Assembly: GCA_965243385.1 (NCBI GenBank)
Contig: CBDEUV010000002.1
Span: 2,046,001 to 2,110,000 of the forward strand
Length of the DNA: 64,000 bases
Direction: 5' to 3'
Source of the DNA: JANSYA01 sp965243385
Lineage (GTDB): Bacteria > Spirochaetota > Leptospiria > Leptospirales > Leptonemataceae
Positions 1 to 8,527 of this stretch are shown here, piece by piece; position 1 is the first letter of the stretch, and every line of letters starts with the position of its first letter. A model generated the notes under the pieces. That model searched no databases, had not been told where the DNA came from, and saw only the letters and a program-made list of their open reading frames with translations. A program made the position numbers and the translations under genes.

Positions 1-696
1 GCGATTTGTAATAAAACGTTCGATCGACGGAATCACGCCCGCCGTGCTGATCGTAATATGTCGCGCGCCGATATTCAGCCCGTCGGGGTGATGCAGGATA
101 CGGGCGGCCTTGATCACGTTTTCGTAATTATGAAAGGGTTCGCCCATGCCCATGAAGACCACATTCGTACAGCGTTCGCCGCGCACGCGAATCAATTCGT
201 ATACCTGCTCGACGATTTGCCAGGTCGGTAGATTGCCCAGGAACTGCAGCGTGCCCGTCGCGCAAAATGAACAGTTCAAAGTACAACCCACCTGGGAGGA
301 AATACAGATCGTGCGTCGCTTCTGCGAAACGATCCACACCGCTTCAATGCTTTTCTGATTCTTCGCGCTCTCGCTTTTCCCGCGCCGCAGGTCCTGGCCG
401 ACGTCGAACATGAATTTCTCGGTCGGACCGGCGGTAGCCTCCTCGCGATCGCCGCGACGTTTTTCCGCGCTACGATGGCGCACGGGCATGGCCGGCATGG
501 CGTTATGAGCGGCGAGCTCTTCGCGCAGGCTTTTCGGGAATTCACTGAAGTCGTCGAGACTCGTGGCCAGATGCAGGTTTACCCGCCGAAAGGCCTGCTT
601 CGCGCGAAACTTCGGCTGCCCCAGCGCAGAAAAGAGCTGCTCCAGTTCGGAAAGGCTTTTGCCTTTCAGATTATAGTCCTGATCGGAGTCGTTCAT
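1..696 (-). CDS. rlmN: 23S rRNA/tRNA adenine-C2 methyltransferase RlmN, 3' end outside window
   Basis: Radical-SAM enzyme that methylates C2 of A2503 in 23S rRNA and, in this family, A37 of some tRNAs. 232 codons are visible from an ATG at 696; the C-terminus lies beyond base 1. The cluster-binding cysteines form CTLNCSFC (about C138, C142, C145), preceded by the family signature CISSQVGC. The GMGEP motif follows in the context NVVFMGMGEPFHNYEN. The N-terminal accessory region, with SLSELEQLFSALGQPKFRAKQ, is also typical of RlmN. It lies 68 bp downstream of purM on the same strand and is probably cotranscribed with it. The identification is secure; the only gap is the missing C-terminus. Confidence 0.95.
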   Translation of the reverse strand, partial: MNDSDQDYNLKGKSLSELEQLFSALGQPKFRAKQAFRRVNLHLATSLDDFSEFPKSLREELAAHNAMPAMPVRHRSAEKRRGDREEATAGPTEKFMFDVGQDLRRGKSESAKNQKSIEAVWIVSQKRRTICISSQVGCTLNCSFCATGTLQFLGNLPTWQIVEQVYELIRVRGERCTNVVFMGMGEPFHNYENVIKAARILHHPDGLNIGARHITISTAGVIPSIERFITNR

Positions 697-764
697 CGTA
701 GAATTTTAGACCGGACAACGCGCGCGCTGCCGCGTGCATTCGGGTCGTCCGCAATACTTACTAA

Positions 765-1898
765 TTATTGCAGCAGGATCTCTTCGCGCTCTTCCCCGTC
801 CGCCTGTCCGTCGCCGCGCTCTTGAACAACGCCGATGATCGCAGGCTGCGCGGGGGATGCGACCCGACGGAACTCGTCCTGAACCGCGTTCCACTCGCTG
901 AAAGATTTTTTCAGCTCCGCAAGCACGGCCTCCGCCTGCTGCGGGGCGACCGCGAGTAGCAGCCCGACGCCCATATTAAACACGGAGTACATTTCTTTTT
1001 CGGGCAAAGCGCCGTGCGCCTGGATGCGCTCAAAGACCTCCGGAACGCTCCAGCTGCCACGCTCGATCCGCGCAATCAGATGATCCGGAATGATCCGCGG
1101 AATATTCTCATAAAAGCCGCCGCCGGTGATATGCGCCATAGCGCGGATGCCGTCTCGAAAGCCGGGATTCTCGTGTTCCAGAATCGGCCGCAGAATCTTT
1201 TCGTAAATGACGGTGGGACGCAGCAATACCTGGTTCAGCAAGAACTCGCGATCGGCCTGAGATTCCGGCAATTCCAGACCGTTCGGCAGATAGAGGCGGC
1301 GCACCAGAGACATTCCGTTCGAATGCACGCCCGAAGACGGGAGGCCGATGAGTACATCGCCCGCCGAAACGCTGTCCGGCTGAAAGATGCGCGCGCGTTC
1401 GACCACCCCCACCGTGAAGCCGCCCAGATCGTACTCGCCGGGTTTCATGGTATCGGGGTGTTCCGCGGTTTCGCCGCCGATCAGCGCGGCTCCGGCTTCC
1501 CGGCAACCCCCGCTGATCGACTCGACGATGGTCGTCATGCGATCCGGGTTCAGCTTTCCGCAGGCGATATAGTCCATGAAAAACAGCGGCCGGGCCCCGG
1601 TCGCCAGCAGATCGTTCACGCACATCGCGACCAGATCCTGACCGATGGTTTCGTGGCGATCGAAGAGATGCGCGAGATGCAGCTTGGTGCCGACTCCATC
1701 GGTCGAGCTGACCAGCACCGGGTCTTCGTAGTCTTTCAGAAATGCCGCGGAAAACAGACCGCCGAAACCGGACGCGTCTTTTAAAACCTTCGGACCGTGG
1801 GTGCTTTCGACCGCCGAGGCGATACGCTGCACGAAAGCCCGGCCCGCGTGTGTATCGACGCCGGCTTCGCGATAACTGGCGGGCTGCTTCGCGCTCAT
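765..1898 (-). CDS. purM: Phosphoribosylformylglycinamidine cyclo-ligase (AIR synthetase) PurM
   Basis: Cytosolic enzyme of purine synthesis that closes FGAM to aminoimidazole ribotide using ATP. The 377-residue length suits the family. Recognisable blocks are YREAGVDTHAG at the N-terminus, the STDGVGTKLHLA nucleotide-binding segment, MCVNDLLATGARPLFFMDY, GGETAEHPD, GLPSSGVHSNGMSLVR and AHITGGGFYENIPRI. The ATG at 1898 follows a G-rich ribosome-binding site by about 5 bases. About 209 bp without a gene separate it from the OmpL47-like gene upstream; rlmN follows on the same strand. The last 20 or so residues form a hydrophilic tail rich in Gly and Glu. The function is not in doubt. Confidence 0.96.
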   Translation of the reverse strand: MSAKQPASYREAGVDTHAGRAFVQRIASAVESTHGPKVLKDASGFGGLFSAAFLKDYEDPVLVSSTDGVGTKLHLAHLFDRHETIGQDLVAMCVNDLLATGARPLFFMDYIACGKLNPDRMTTIVESISGGCREAGAALIGGETAEHPDTMKPGEYDLGGFTVGVVERARIFQPDSVSAGDVLIGLPSSGVHSNGMSLVRRLYLPNGLELPESQADREFLLNQVLLRPTVIYEKILRPILEHENPGFRDGIRAMAHITGGGFYENIPRIIPDHLIARIERGSWSVPEVFERIQAHGALPEKEMYSVFNMGVGLLLAVAPQQAEAVLAELKKSFSEWNAVQDEFRRVASPAQPAIIGVVQERGDGQADGEEREEILLQ

Positions 1899-2107
1899 AA
1901 GATCGCCCCCCGCCGTTTCAGATCGCTAATAATCAAAGACATGCAATTAAATCCCGCCTCATTAAAACAGTCGGCCCGCGCCGCGAACGCCTTCGTTCAC
2001 TTCGCGGGCCGTCGCATCGCCGCTGAATTCAGTTTCGCGAACGGGAACATCGTTTCAATATTCCCGCGGCGAAAATCGAGCGCCGATTTTACAGCGAAGC
2101 TGCGCGC

Positions 2108-3103
2108 TTATTCTTCGGCGCGAATCGTCGTTACCGGAGGCGTGATATCCACCTTAATGCGATAGGTGGTTTCACGAACGTTGCCGAGTTCGTCGGTCAC
2201 CCGCAGAGTCAGATCGTGTTCGCCGGATTCCGGCAGAGGGATCTTCTGGCCCGGCTTGAGCGGCGCGTAGCTGCCGTCGTCGAGCTTGTATTCCAGCGTG
2301 GAGCCTTCTTCCAGCGGCGGCACTTCCAGGCTGTCGCGGCGGACCAGAATCGGCTCGTCGCCCTCTTTCTGTTCCGGGAGAATCACGGGAATCGCCGGCG
2401 CGGTGGTGTCGATGGTATAGCTGAAGATATTCGAAACGGTTTCGTTTTCGATACGATCGATGGCCTTGTATTCGATCACCCGCTGACCGTCGCCGGTCAA
2501 TTCCGCCAGCGCGATCGGCGCCGTGTATTCCTGCCACTCGCCGTCGCGGCCCGGACGCCACAGAATCGACTTCACGCCCGTGCCGCTGTCTTTGGCGCTC
2601 AGAGAAAGCTTCGCGTCTTTGCCGACGGCCCCGTTGCGGGTCACTTTCGAATTCACGACGGTGCTTTTCACGGTCGGTGCGGTGCTGTCAATCATCAGCT
2701 GGCGGGTGCGGGCCGTGTTCTTGTTCCCGGCTTTATCGACACCGTAGTAGCTGAAGCGATAGATGCCGTCGCTGCGCAGGCGCACGACTTCTTCGGGAAT
2801 GCGGCGATACTCTTCGCCGTCGAACTTAAAGAAGAGCGTTTGAAATCCCGACAGGTCGTCCATATTATCGAAGCGCAGAACGAGCGATTTTCCGGGAGGC
2901 AGGCTGTGCACTTCCATGCCGCCTACAGTCGCGCTTTTGGCCTCCGCCGAAGCGGCGGTATTACCGGTGGGATCGGCGCCCACAACCAGCGGCTCGAGGG
3001 GTTCGTCCGCAGACTGGGCGACGAGTGCGCTTCCGAACAGGCCCAGAATCAGGACCGTCAGGGCGGAGAGAATAATAGCAGATCGATTTTCCAGATGATG
3101 CAT
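2108..3103 (-). CDS. OmpL47-type Ig-like repeat protein, exported
   Basis: 331-residue exported protein. Residues about 10-30 form a hydrophobic signal segment (SAIILSALTVLILGLFGSAL). The rest holds repeated Ig-like units, each with a Y-x-x-D-x-x-G-N pattern followed by an I-D-x-T/I-x-P-x segment (YYGVDKAGNKN...DSTAP; EYKAIDRIENE...DTTAP; RVTDELGNV...DITPP). This is the arrangement of the OmpL47 repeat family of Leptospira surface proteins, in which members bind host matrix components; whether this one does is unknown. A GAGGAG ribosome-binding site sits 8 bases before the ATG. It lies between the zinc-finger gene and purM on the same strand. The C-terminus ends soon after a DITPP unit, so no separate membrane barrel is evident. 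Confidence 0.78.
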   Translation of the reverse strand: MHHLENRSAIILSALTVLILGLFGSALVAQSADEPLEPLVVGADPTGNTAASAEAKSATVGGMEVHSLPPGKSLVLRFDNMDDLSGFQTLFFKFDGEEYRRIPEEVVRLRSDGIYRFSYYGVDKAGNKNTARTRQLMIDSTAPTVKSTVVNSKVTRNGAVGKDAKLSLSAKDSGTGVKSILWRPGRDGEWQEYTAPIALAELTGDGQRVIEYKAIDRIENETVSNIFSYTIDTTAPAIPVILPEQKEGDEPILVRRDSLEVPPLEEGSTLEYKLDDGSYAPLKPGQKIPLPESGEHDLTLRVTDELGNVRETTYRIKVDITPPVTTIRAEE

Positions 3104-3216
3104 CCAGCAGGCTCCTCAGAAGAACATATTTGCTCCGGGTCGGCTGGGGGGCAACCAGCTTTAAAAAAACCCCGGAATCATCAGTGAAGCGGTCGGGCGG
3201 ACGGCCCGGTCAGATC

Positions 3217-3477
3217 TTACCAGCCGGAATGGAGGCCGGCGCTCGGTGCGGTCCCGGTCGCGGCGTCTCCGTCATTAGGATCAGCGGCGGCGGAGCGCCC
3301 CAGGCCGAAAGTCGAGGCCTGCCCCTGCATCTGCAGGCCCTCCGCGAGCGCGCCGCTTTCCAGACGCGCCAGAGTCTTGCGGCATTTCTTGCAGCGGGCG
3401 ATATGAGCGCGGTCCTCGGGGGATACGGCCCGCCCCAGGCTGTAGTTCATGACGATCGCTTCGGCGGGACAACTCAT
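3217..3477 (-). CDS. Small zf-HC2-like (anti-sigma type) zinc-binding protein
   Basis: 86-residue hydrophilic protein starting at the ATG at 3477. It shows the zf-HC2 arrangement of an early cysteine (C3) followed by H25-x3-C29-x2-C32 (HIARCKKC), the zinc site of many anti-sigma factors. No membrane segment is visible and the C-terminal half is low-complexity and Gly/Ala/Asp rich, so it would be a soluble member. No sigma-factor gene is adjacent, so an anti-sigma role is only a possibility. It lies 106 bp downstream of the GH1 gene on the same strand. The reading frame continues upstream to 3615, but that part overlaps the end of the GH1 gene and does not look like protein. No clear ribosome-binding site is seen; a TATAGT lies 6 bases before the ATG. 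Confidence 0.6.
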   Translation of the reverse strand: MSCPAEAIVMNYSLGRAVSPEDRAHIARCKKCRKTLARLESGALAEGLQMQGQASTFGLGRSAAADPNDGDAATGTAPSAGLHSGW

Positions 3478-3583
3478 CGTAATACTATATCGACGAAAAA
3501 AGAACCCCGGCGCTCGAAATTTTAGACCCGCGCAGCCCGGACGGCGCGATTCAGCGGGATACGAGGATACGGCGCGCCCGGCT

Positions 3584-5077
3584 TCAGCCCGCGGGCAATT
3601 TGCCCGTACGCGCAATGTCGCCGTACAACTTCCCGGACGGCCGCAGGCTCCGTTCCTGGGTGACGTAATCCACCCCGACCAGTCCGAAACGGGCGGTATA
3701 GCCCTCCGACCATTCGAAATTGTCCATGAACGACCAGTGATAATACGCCTGCACGTCGACCCCCGCCGCCATCGCTCGTTTGACCGCGGCGAGATGGTCC
3801 AGCAGATAGCGGCCGCGAAAAGCGTCGGCGGCGTCGGCCGTGCCGTTCTCGGTAATCTGCACGGGCAGACCGTAACGCTGGTGGACGTCCATCAGCAGGC
3901 GCTCAAGACCTTCCGGATACAATTCCCAGCCCAGATCGTTCGTTTCGCAGCCGGGCCGGGTCTCGGTGTTGATGAACAGCATGTGCGGTTTGAACAGCGC
4001 GAAGCTGACGATATCGCGTGTATAATAATTGAGCCCGTAAAAATCCCAGGCTTCCGGATCGTGGACCTGTTCGCCGGAGCCGAGGGGCGCGAGCAAACGA
4101 CCGCTGTGAATCGCGTCGGGCACCAGTCGATTCAGGCGATAGTCCGCCTGGTTGGCCCGGTCGACGTCGAGCCGGCTTTCAGGATCGCGAGGATCCATGA
4201 TGCGCATGTGTTTCGAAATGGAAATGCGCGGCGTCTTGAAATTCTTGCGGCCGTGGATTTCGCGAATCATATCGTAGAGGGTAAAGTGCGCGAGCACCAT
4301 ACTGCGCTGAACCTTTATATGATCGACGTAACCGCCGATGCCGCTGCGAGCCGGGGGCCACTGTCCCATCAGATAAGCCATCAAGGCATAGATATTCGGC
4401 TCGTTGAAGGTGATATAGTCTTCGACCAGATCGCCGACGCCTTCGACGATAAAGCGCGCGAAAGCGTAAAACTCTCCGAGATTGGCTTCGTTGACGAAAC
4501 CGCCTTTTTCCAACCACCACTGCGGCACGGCGAAGTGATGCAGCGTCAGCAGCGGGTGTATCTTCTTACGTTTGAGGCTGTGCAGTCGGGCCCGTAAATG
4601 ATCGAGAGCGGCCGTGTCAAATGGGCCGCCGGGTTCCGGCTGAAAGCGCGACCAGTCCACGCCGAAACGATGCGCGTTCAGGCCCATGCTTTTCATCAAA
4701 GCGAAATCGCTCTCGTAGCGGTTCCAGTGATCGCAGGCGCCGTCGCTGGAACTGCCGTCCAGAATGCGGCCGGACTGCCGGCAGAAATGCGACCAGTCGC
4801 TGGCCGTATCGCCGCCGTCTACTTGAGTCGCGGCGGTCGCGGTGCCCCACAAGAAATCGCGTGGGAAATCCCGGCCGGACGCGGCTTTGCCCGAAGCGCG
4901 ACCCGGCGCTACAGAAGCGGACATTCCCGCCGTCTTTTTTATAGTTTTTTTCGCGGTCTTTTTTGCGATACTCCGGGCGGTTTTTTTCGAGTCCTTCGGG
5001 GCGCTATTTGCAGCAGTTTTCTTCGCAGACTTTTTCGTGGATTTTTTCGTAGATTTTTGGGCCGACTTTTTTGCCAT
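3584..5077 (-). CDS. Glycoside hydrolase family 1 (beta-glucosidase-like) with lysine-rich N-terminal tail
   Basis: 497-residue retaining glycosidase. The GH1 acid/base glutamate lies in TFNEPN (about E225) and the nucleophile in ITENG (about E410); other family blocks are DFLWGTATAATQVDG, HRFGVDWSRFQP, LLTLHHFAVPQWW and YYHWSFMDNFEWSEGY. The substrate cannot be read from sequence, but beta-glucosides or beta-galactosides are usual. Residues 2 to about 53 are an unusual Lys/Ala/Ser/Thr-rich tail built from KKS/KKT units, resembling the tails of histone H1-like proteins; no signal peptide precedes it. The start at 5077 is chosen because it begins this tail and leaves 59 bp to the divergent gene at 5137; the frame is open further upstream. 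Confidence 0.9.
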   Translation of the reverse strand: MAKKSAQKSTKKSTKKSAKKTAANSAPKDSKKTARSIAKKTAKKTIKKTAGMSASVAPGRASGKAASGRDFPRDFLWGTATAATQVDGGDTASDWSHFCRQSGRILDGSSSDGACDHWNRYESDFALMKSMGLNAHRFGVDWSRFQPEPGGPFDTAALDHLRARLHSLKRKKIHPLLTLHHFAVPQWWLEKGGFVNEANLGEFYAFARFIVEGVGDLVEDYITFNEPNIYALMAYLMGQWPPARSGIGGYVDHIKVQRSMVLAHFTLYDMIREIHGRKNFKTPRISISKHMRIMDPRDPESRLDVDRANQADYRLNRLVPDAIHSGRLLAPLGSGEQVHDPEAWDFYGLNYYTRDIVSFALFKPHMLFINTETRPGCETNDLGWELYPEGLERLLMDVHQRYGLPVQITENGTADAADAFRGRYLLDHLAAVKRAMAAGVDVQAYYHWSFMDNFEWSEGYTARFGLVGVDYVTQERSLRPSGKLYGDIARTGKLPAG

Positions 5078-5136
5078 CGTAGGACGCAGAAGTCTTGCGA
5101 AAAGCACCCCGTCAAGCGATATAGCCTGTAGCTGCC

Positions 5137-5958
5137 GTGAATTGCAAATTTCTGTTTCTATCCGTGTCTGTATACCTGCCGCGAACGCGTCGCGTTCGGC
5201 GGGCGCTGGCGATCGCCGCCGTAAGCGCGCTCGCCTTCGCATTCCACACCGCTGATGCGCCGTCGCTGCGCGCGGAAAACGAATCGCCGCTCGCGCAACG
5301 GTCGCCGGATTCGAGCGGACTCAACGAGGCGGAGTGCGACCAACTCTACAGTCACCAGCTCAAGATTATTCAGAGCGATCCGGACAATCCGCTCTATTCA
5401 TCCGTCCAGCTGAACGCCGGCGTTCTCGAAAACCCGGCCACGCGTCAGGCGGAAATCCGGCACTGCCGCGAGCGCGTCAGCCGGGAAAGCTTCGAATGCC
5501 AGCTCGCCGCCGACGATTTAGCGGGACTGCTTGCGTGCCGGCGAAAATTCGAGAACGAAAACGGCGACGCGACGAATGCCGAAAAGCCCGGCGACGCGGC
5601 CGGCGATGACCGCTCAGAGCCAGAATCGCAGGAAGCGTACTTCGAAGACCTTTCCAATAAGAGCGAAAGCGGTCAGAGCGGCCGACCGGAGACGATGCCC
5701 TCGGGCCGCTTCGCCGTGAACGCGGCGAATTGCTCGCGAGCTTATAATCATATTTACGGAATCATTTCGAATACGAAAAGCTTTCAAGAGCGACCCGACC
5801 GGGCGCGGCTGACGGAATACTGGCAATCCGCCGAGGCCCGCAATTCGTTCGCGGCCCGCTGTCTCGCGAAATTCAAACCGGAAGACCTGGGCTGCTTGCT
5901 TTCCACCCGCGACGCGGACGTGCTCCAGGGTTGCCTGCTGGTCATTCCCGCGGGCTGA
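5137..5958 (+). CDS. Exported protein with a duplicated four-cysteine domain
   Basis: 273-residue protein of unknown function starting at GTG 5137 (start uncertain; no good ribosome-binding site). A twin-arginine-free signal region, RRALAIAAVSALAFAFHTADA, is followed by two related modules separated by an acidic linker (about 145-185). Each module has the order C-x3-Y-x-H ... C ... F/L-x-C-L ... C: ECDQLYSH, RHCRERV, FECQL, LLAC in the first and NCSRAYNH, ARCLAKF, LGCLL, QGC in the second. The pattern suggests helical domains held by disulfides, consistent with export. Small four-cysteine helical secreted proteins are known in Leptospira, but a match would need a profile search. It is divergent from the GH1 gene; its 3' end overlaps the converging kinase gene by 17 bp. 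Confidence 0.65.
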   Translation: MNCKFLFLSVSVYLPRTRRVRRALAIAAVSALAFAFHTADAPSLRAENESPLAQRSPDSSGLNEAECDQLYSHQLKIIQSDPDNPLYSSVQLNAGVLENPATRQAEIRHCRERVSRESFECQLAADDLAGLLACRRKFENENGDATNAEKPGDAAGDDRSEPESQEAYFEDLSNKSESGQSGRPETMPSGRFAVNAANCSRAYNHIYGIISNTKSFQERPDRARLTEYWQSAEARNSFAARCLAKFKPEDLGCLLSTRDADVLQGCLLVIPAG

Positions 5959-8527
5959 GCGCGAAGCGCGCGATCAGTTCCAGCAGAGCCTGCTTTCCGA
6001 TCGGTTTTACGACGTGCTCGTCGCAGCCGCAGGCGAAGCTCTGAGCGCGGGCGTCGTCGAGGGCGTGCGCGGTCAAAGCCACGATGGGTACGCGTTTGAA
6101 ACCGGCCCGCTCTTCGCGCTCCCGAATCGCACGAGTCGTCGTATAGCCGTCCATCACCGGCATCTGCATATCCATCAAAATCAGATCATAGGGCAGCCCA
6201 CGCGCGCCGTCGCCATTGGCCGAACTGCCGTTTGCAAAAAGGGGTTCGAGTAGATCCATCGCCGCCCGGCCGTCCGTGGCGATTTCCAGACGCGCCGCGG
6301 TGCGCTTCAAAAAGGCGCGCACCAGCATCTGATTGTTTTCGTTATCTTCGACCAGCAGCACGCGAACGTCGCCTATCGCCGGGGCGGTCGACGCCGCCTC
6401 CCGCTGAAACGCCCCGCCGGTAGGCGACACGCTGCTCCGCGCCCCCGCGGCCGCTTCGCTGATCGGCTCAACGGGAATACTGACAACAAAGCGCGCGCCC
6501 CCGTCCTGGCTCGAATTCGTGGGCGGCGGTGAATCGAGTGCGATGCTTCCGCCCAGAATCGAAGTCAGTCGCTTTGAGATCGCCAGGCCGAGCCCCGTTC
6601 CGCCGAATTTACGGGTAATGGAATTGTCAGCCTGCTCAAAGGCTTCGAAGATCAGCTCGCGCTTTTCGGCGGGAACCCCGGGACCGGAATCCTGAATGAC
6701 GAAGCGCATCTGCATCGCGTGAGGCGGCAATTCGTTTTGGATTTCCTGCCCCGGCGCGGATGCCTCGACGCTCACGCTCAGATCGACGGATCCCTGCGAG
6801 GTAAATTTAATGGCGTTGCCGATGAGATTCCCGAGAATCTGATTGAGTAAATCCACATCCACAAGTACGCGGCGCGGCACATCCGCGTCGACGCTTGTAT
6901 TCAATGCGAGTCCTCCGGCAACCGCCTGGGGTTTATAAATCCCGTGCAGGTTCTCCACCAACTCGCGCGGCTGGACCAGCACAGGATGCGGTTCCACGCG
7001 ACCCGATTCGACGCGCGAGAGGTCCAGAAAATTGTTGATCAGATGCAGGAGCGCGTTGGACGCCGTGGCCAGACTGCGCACATGTTCACTCTGTTCTGAG
7101 TCCAGCACGGTTTCTTCCAGCAGCGCGGCGAGTCCCACCACCGAGTGCAACGGAGTGCGAATCTCGTGACTGAGATTCATCAGGAATTCGCTTTTCGACC
7201 GACTCCCCGCCTCGGCGCGTTCGCGTGCTTCGGTCAACTCGGCTTCGCGCGCCAGATCCTCACGTATGTCGCGGGCGACGCATACCATGCCGCCGGTCCG
7301 CCCGGCCCGCAGCGCCGCGGCGGCGAAGGCCACCGGCACCCGTTCGCCGCCAGCGGAAATCAGCTGAATGCGACGCGTTACCGGCAGGCGCTCTCCCTGC
7401 GCAGACGATTCGGATGCTTCCAGTAATGCAGCGCTGATCGGCCCGGAACCCCTGGAGTCTTCAGATTGCTCTGCGCCGGATGCCGGACCAGCCCCGAACG
7501 CATCGAACGCATCGAACGCATCGAAGGAATCTTCGGCAATCGACCCATTCAGGAAAGAAAGCCCGATCAGTTCCTCTTCGCTTTTGCCCAGCGTCGTACA
7601 CAGAGCTCGATTGACCGTAACGACGCGCCACTCGCCATCCAGTACGAACAGCATATCGCTCATCGATTCCAGAATCGCGTTAATGTAGTCGCGCGAAACG
7701 GTGGAGTCGCGCAGGCGGCGATTCATTTCGCGTAGCGCGTCGCTCAATTCGCCGATTTCGTCGCCGGCGGACTCCGGCAGCGCCTCGATATTTAACAGAT
7801 CGCTCGCGCCCGCCCCGCCGTGGCGCGTCGCCGCCTGGATTCGCGCGAGCGGCAGAGTAATCTTGCGATTCAAGAGCACCGCGAAGTACACGACGAATCC
7901 CAGCGAAACTCCCGCCACGGCCAGATTGAACAGCGCCGTCCAATTCGCGAAGCTGCGCGCCGCGCGGCGTTCTTCTTCGAGGATCCCGCTCTGCCGGCTC
8001 GCGGCCTCCCGCAGCAAGCGCTCCAGACTGCCTTCCAGATCTTCCATGCGCTCCTTGAGTTCCGCCAGTTCGCCGGCGTCGCGCCTGGCGTTTCCGGACT
8101 GCGCAATCTGGATTAGTTCATTGGAGGCAACATGCAGCTCGGCGAGTTCCGCCCGCAACCGACGTTCCTCCTCCGGGAAGAGCGGCATAGATCCGGGAGC
8201 GCCGACTCTGTTCACCCGTTCTTCGAGCTCGTTCCAGGCTTCTTGCAGTTCGGAGGCTTCCTCGGCGACATCATCCGCGATTTCCCGGGTCAGGACACCG
8301 TCAGAGTCCACATTGTACAGCAACGCGATACTCACCGACTCGGAAATGATCCGGTGGATTTCGCCTTCGACCTCGCCCAGTTCCCGGAGGCCGGGAGCCA
8401 GACGATCCGCGATCGCCTCAAAGCGCTCGACGTTACGATCGATCGCGTACTGGCCGGCGACCCCCGTCACCAGGACCATGACGACGAGGGTTACGAAGCC
8501 CAGATTGATGCGATCGCGGATTTTCAC
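5942..8527 (-). CDS. Hybrid sensor histidine kinase (TM-HAMP-PAS-HisKA-HATPase-REC), coupled to thiC
   Basis: 861-residue inner-membrane kinase. In order: TM1 (about 9-29), a helical sensor region, TM2 (WTALFNLAVAGVSLGFVVYF), HAMP, PAS (YINAILESMSDMLFVLDGEW), HisKA with the phospho-histidine in NLSHEIRTPLHS (about H453), HATPase with NAIKF, DSGPGVP and GGTGLGLAIS, and a receiver with the acceptor aspartate in LILMDMQMPVMDG (about D785) and KP at the end. The GTG start at 8527 overlaps the thiC stop as GTGA, indicating translational coupling; the frame extends upstream, but only inside thiC. A Glu/Ala-rich periplasmic segment carries no recognisable ligand pocket, so the signal is unknown. The PAS linker contains three DAF repeats encoded by a 9-bp tandem repeat near 7500-7530. 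No output regulator is adjacent. Confidence 0.93.
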   Translation of the reverse strand: MKIRDRINLGFVTLVVMVLVTGVAGQYAIDRNVERFEAIADRLAPGLRELGEVEGEIHRIISESVSIALLYNVDSDGVLTREIADDVAEEASELQEAWNELEERVNRVGAPGSMPLFPEEERRLRAELAELHVASNELIQIAQSGNARRDAGELAELKERMEDLEGSLERLLREAASRQSGILEEERRAARSFANWTALFNLAVAGVSLGFVVYFAVLLNRKITLPLARIQAATRHGGAGASDLLNIEALPESAGDEIGELSDALREMNRRLRDSTVSRDYINAILESMSDMLFVLDGEWRVVTVNRALCTTLGKSEEELIGLSFLNGSIAEDSFDAFDAFDAFGAGPASGAEQSEDSRGSGPISAALLEASESSAQGERLPVTRRIQLISAGGERVPVAFAAAALRAGRTGGMVCVARDIREDLAREAELTEARERAEAGSRSKSEFLMNLSHEIRTPLHSVVGLAALLEETVLDSEQSEHVRSLATASNALLHLINNFLDLSRVESGRVEPHPVLVQPRELVENLHGIYKPQAVAGGLALNTSVDADVPRRVLVDVDLLNQILGNLIGNAIKFTSQGSVDLSVSVEASAPGQEIQNELPPHAMQMRFVIQDSGPGVPAEKRELIFEAFEQADNSITRKFGGTGLGLAISKRLTSILGGSIALDSPPPTNSSQDGGARFVVSIPVEPISEAAAGARSSVSPTGGAFQREAASTAPAIGDVRVLLVEDNENNQMLVRAFLKRTAARLEIATDGRAAMDLLEPLFANGSSANGDGARGLPYDLILMDMQMPVMDGYTTTRAIREREERAGFKRVPIVALTAHALDDARAQSFACGCDEHVVKPIGKQALLELIARFALSPRE

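Noticed and set aside
1014..1784. 256-codon open frame opposite purM
   Set aside because: Shadow of a high-GC gene; purM motifs are all on the other strand.
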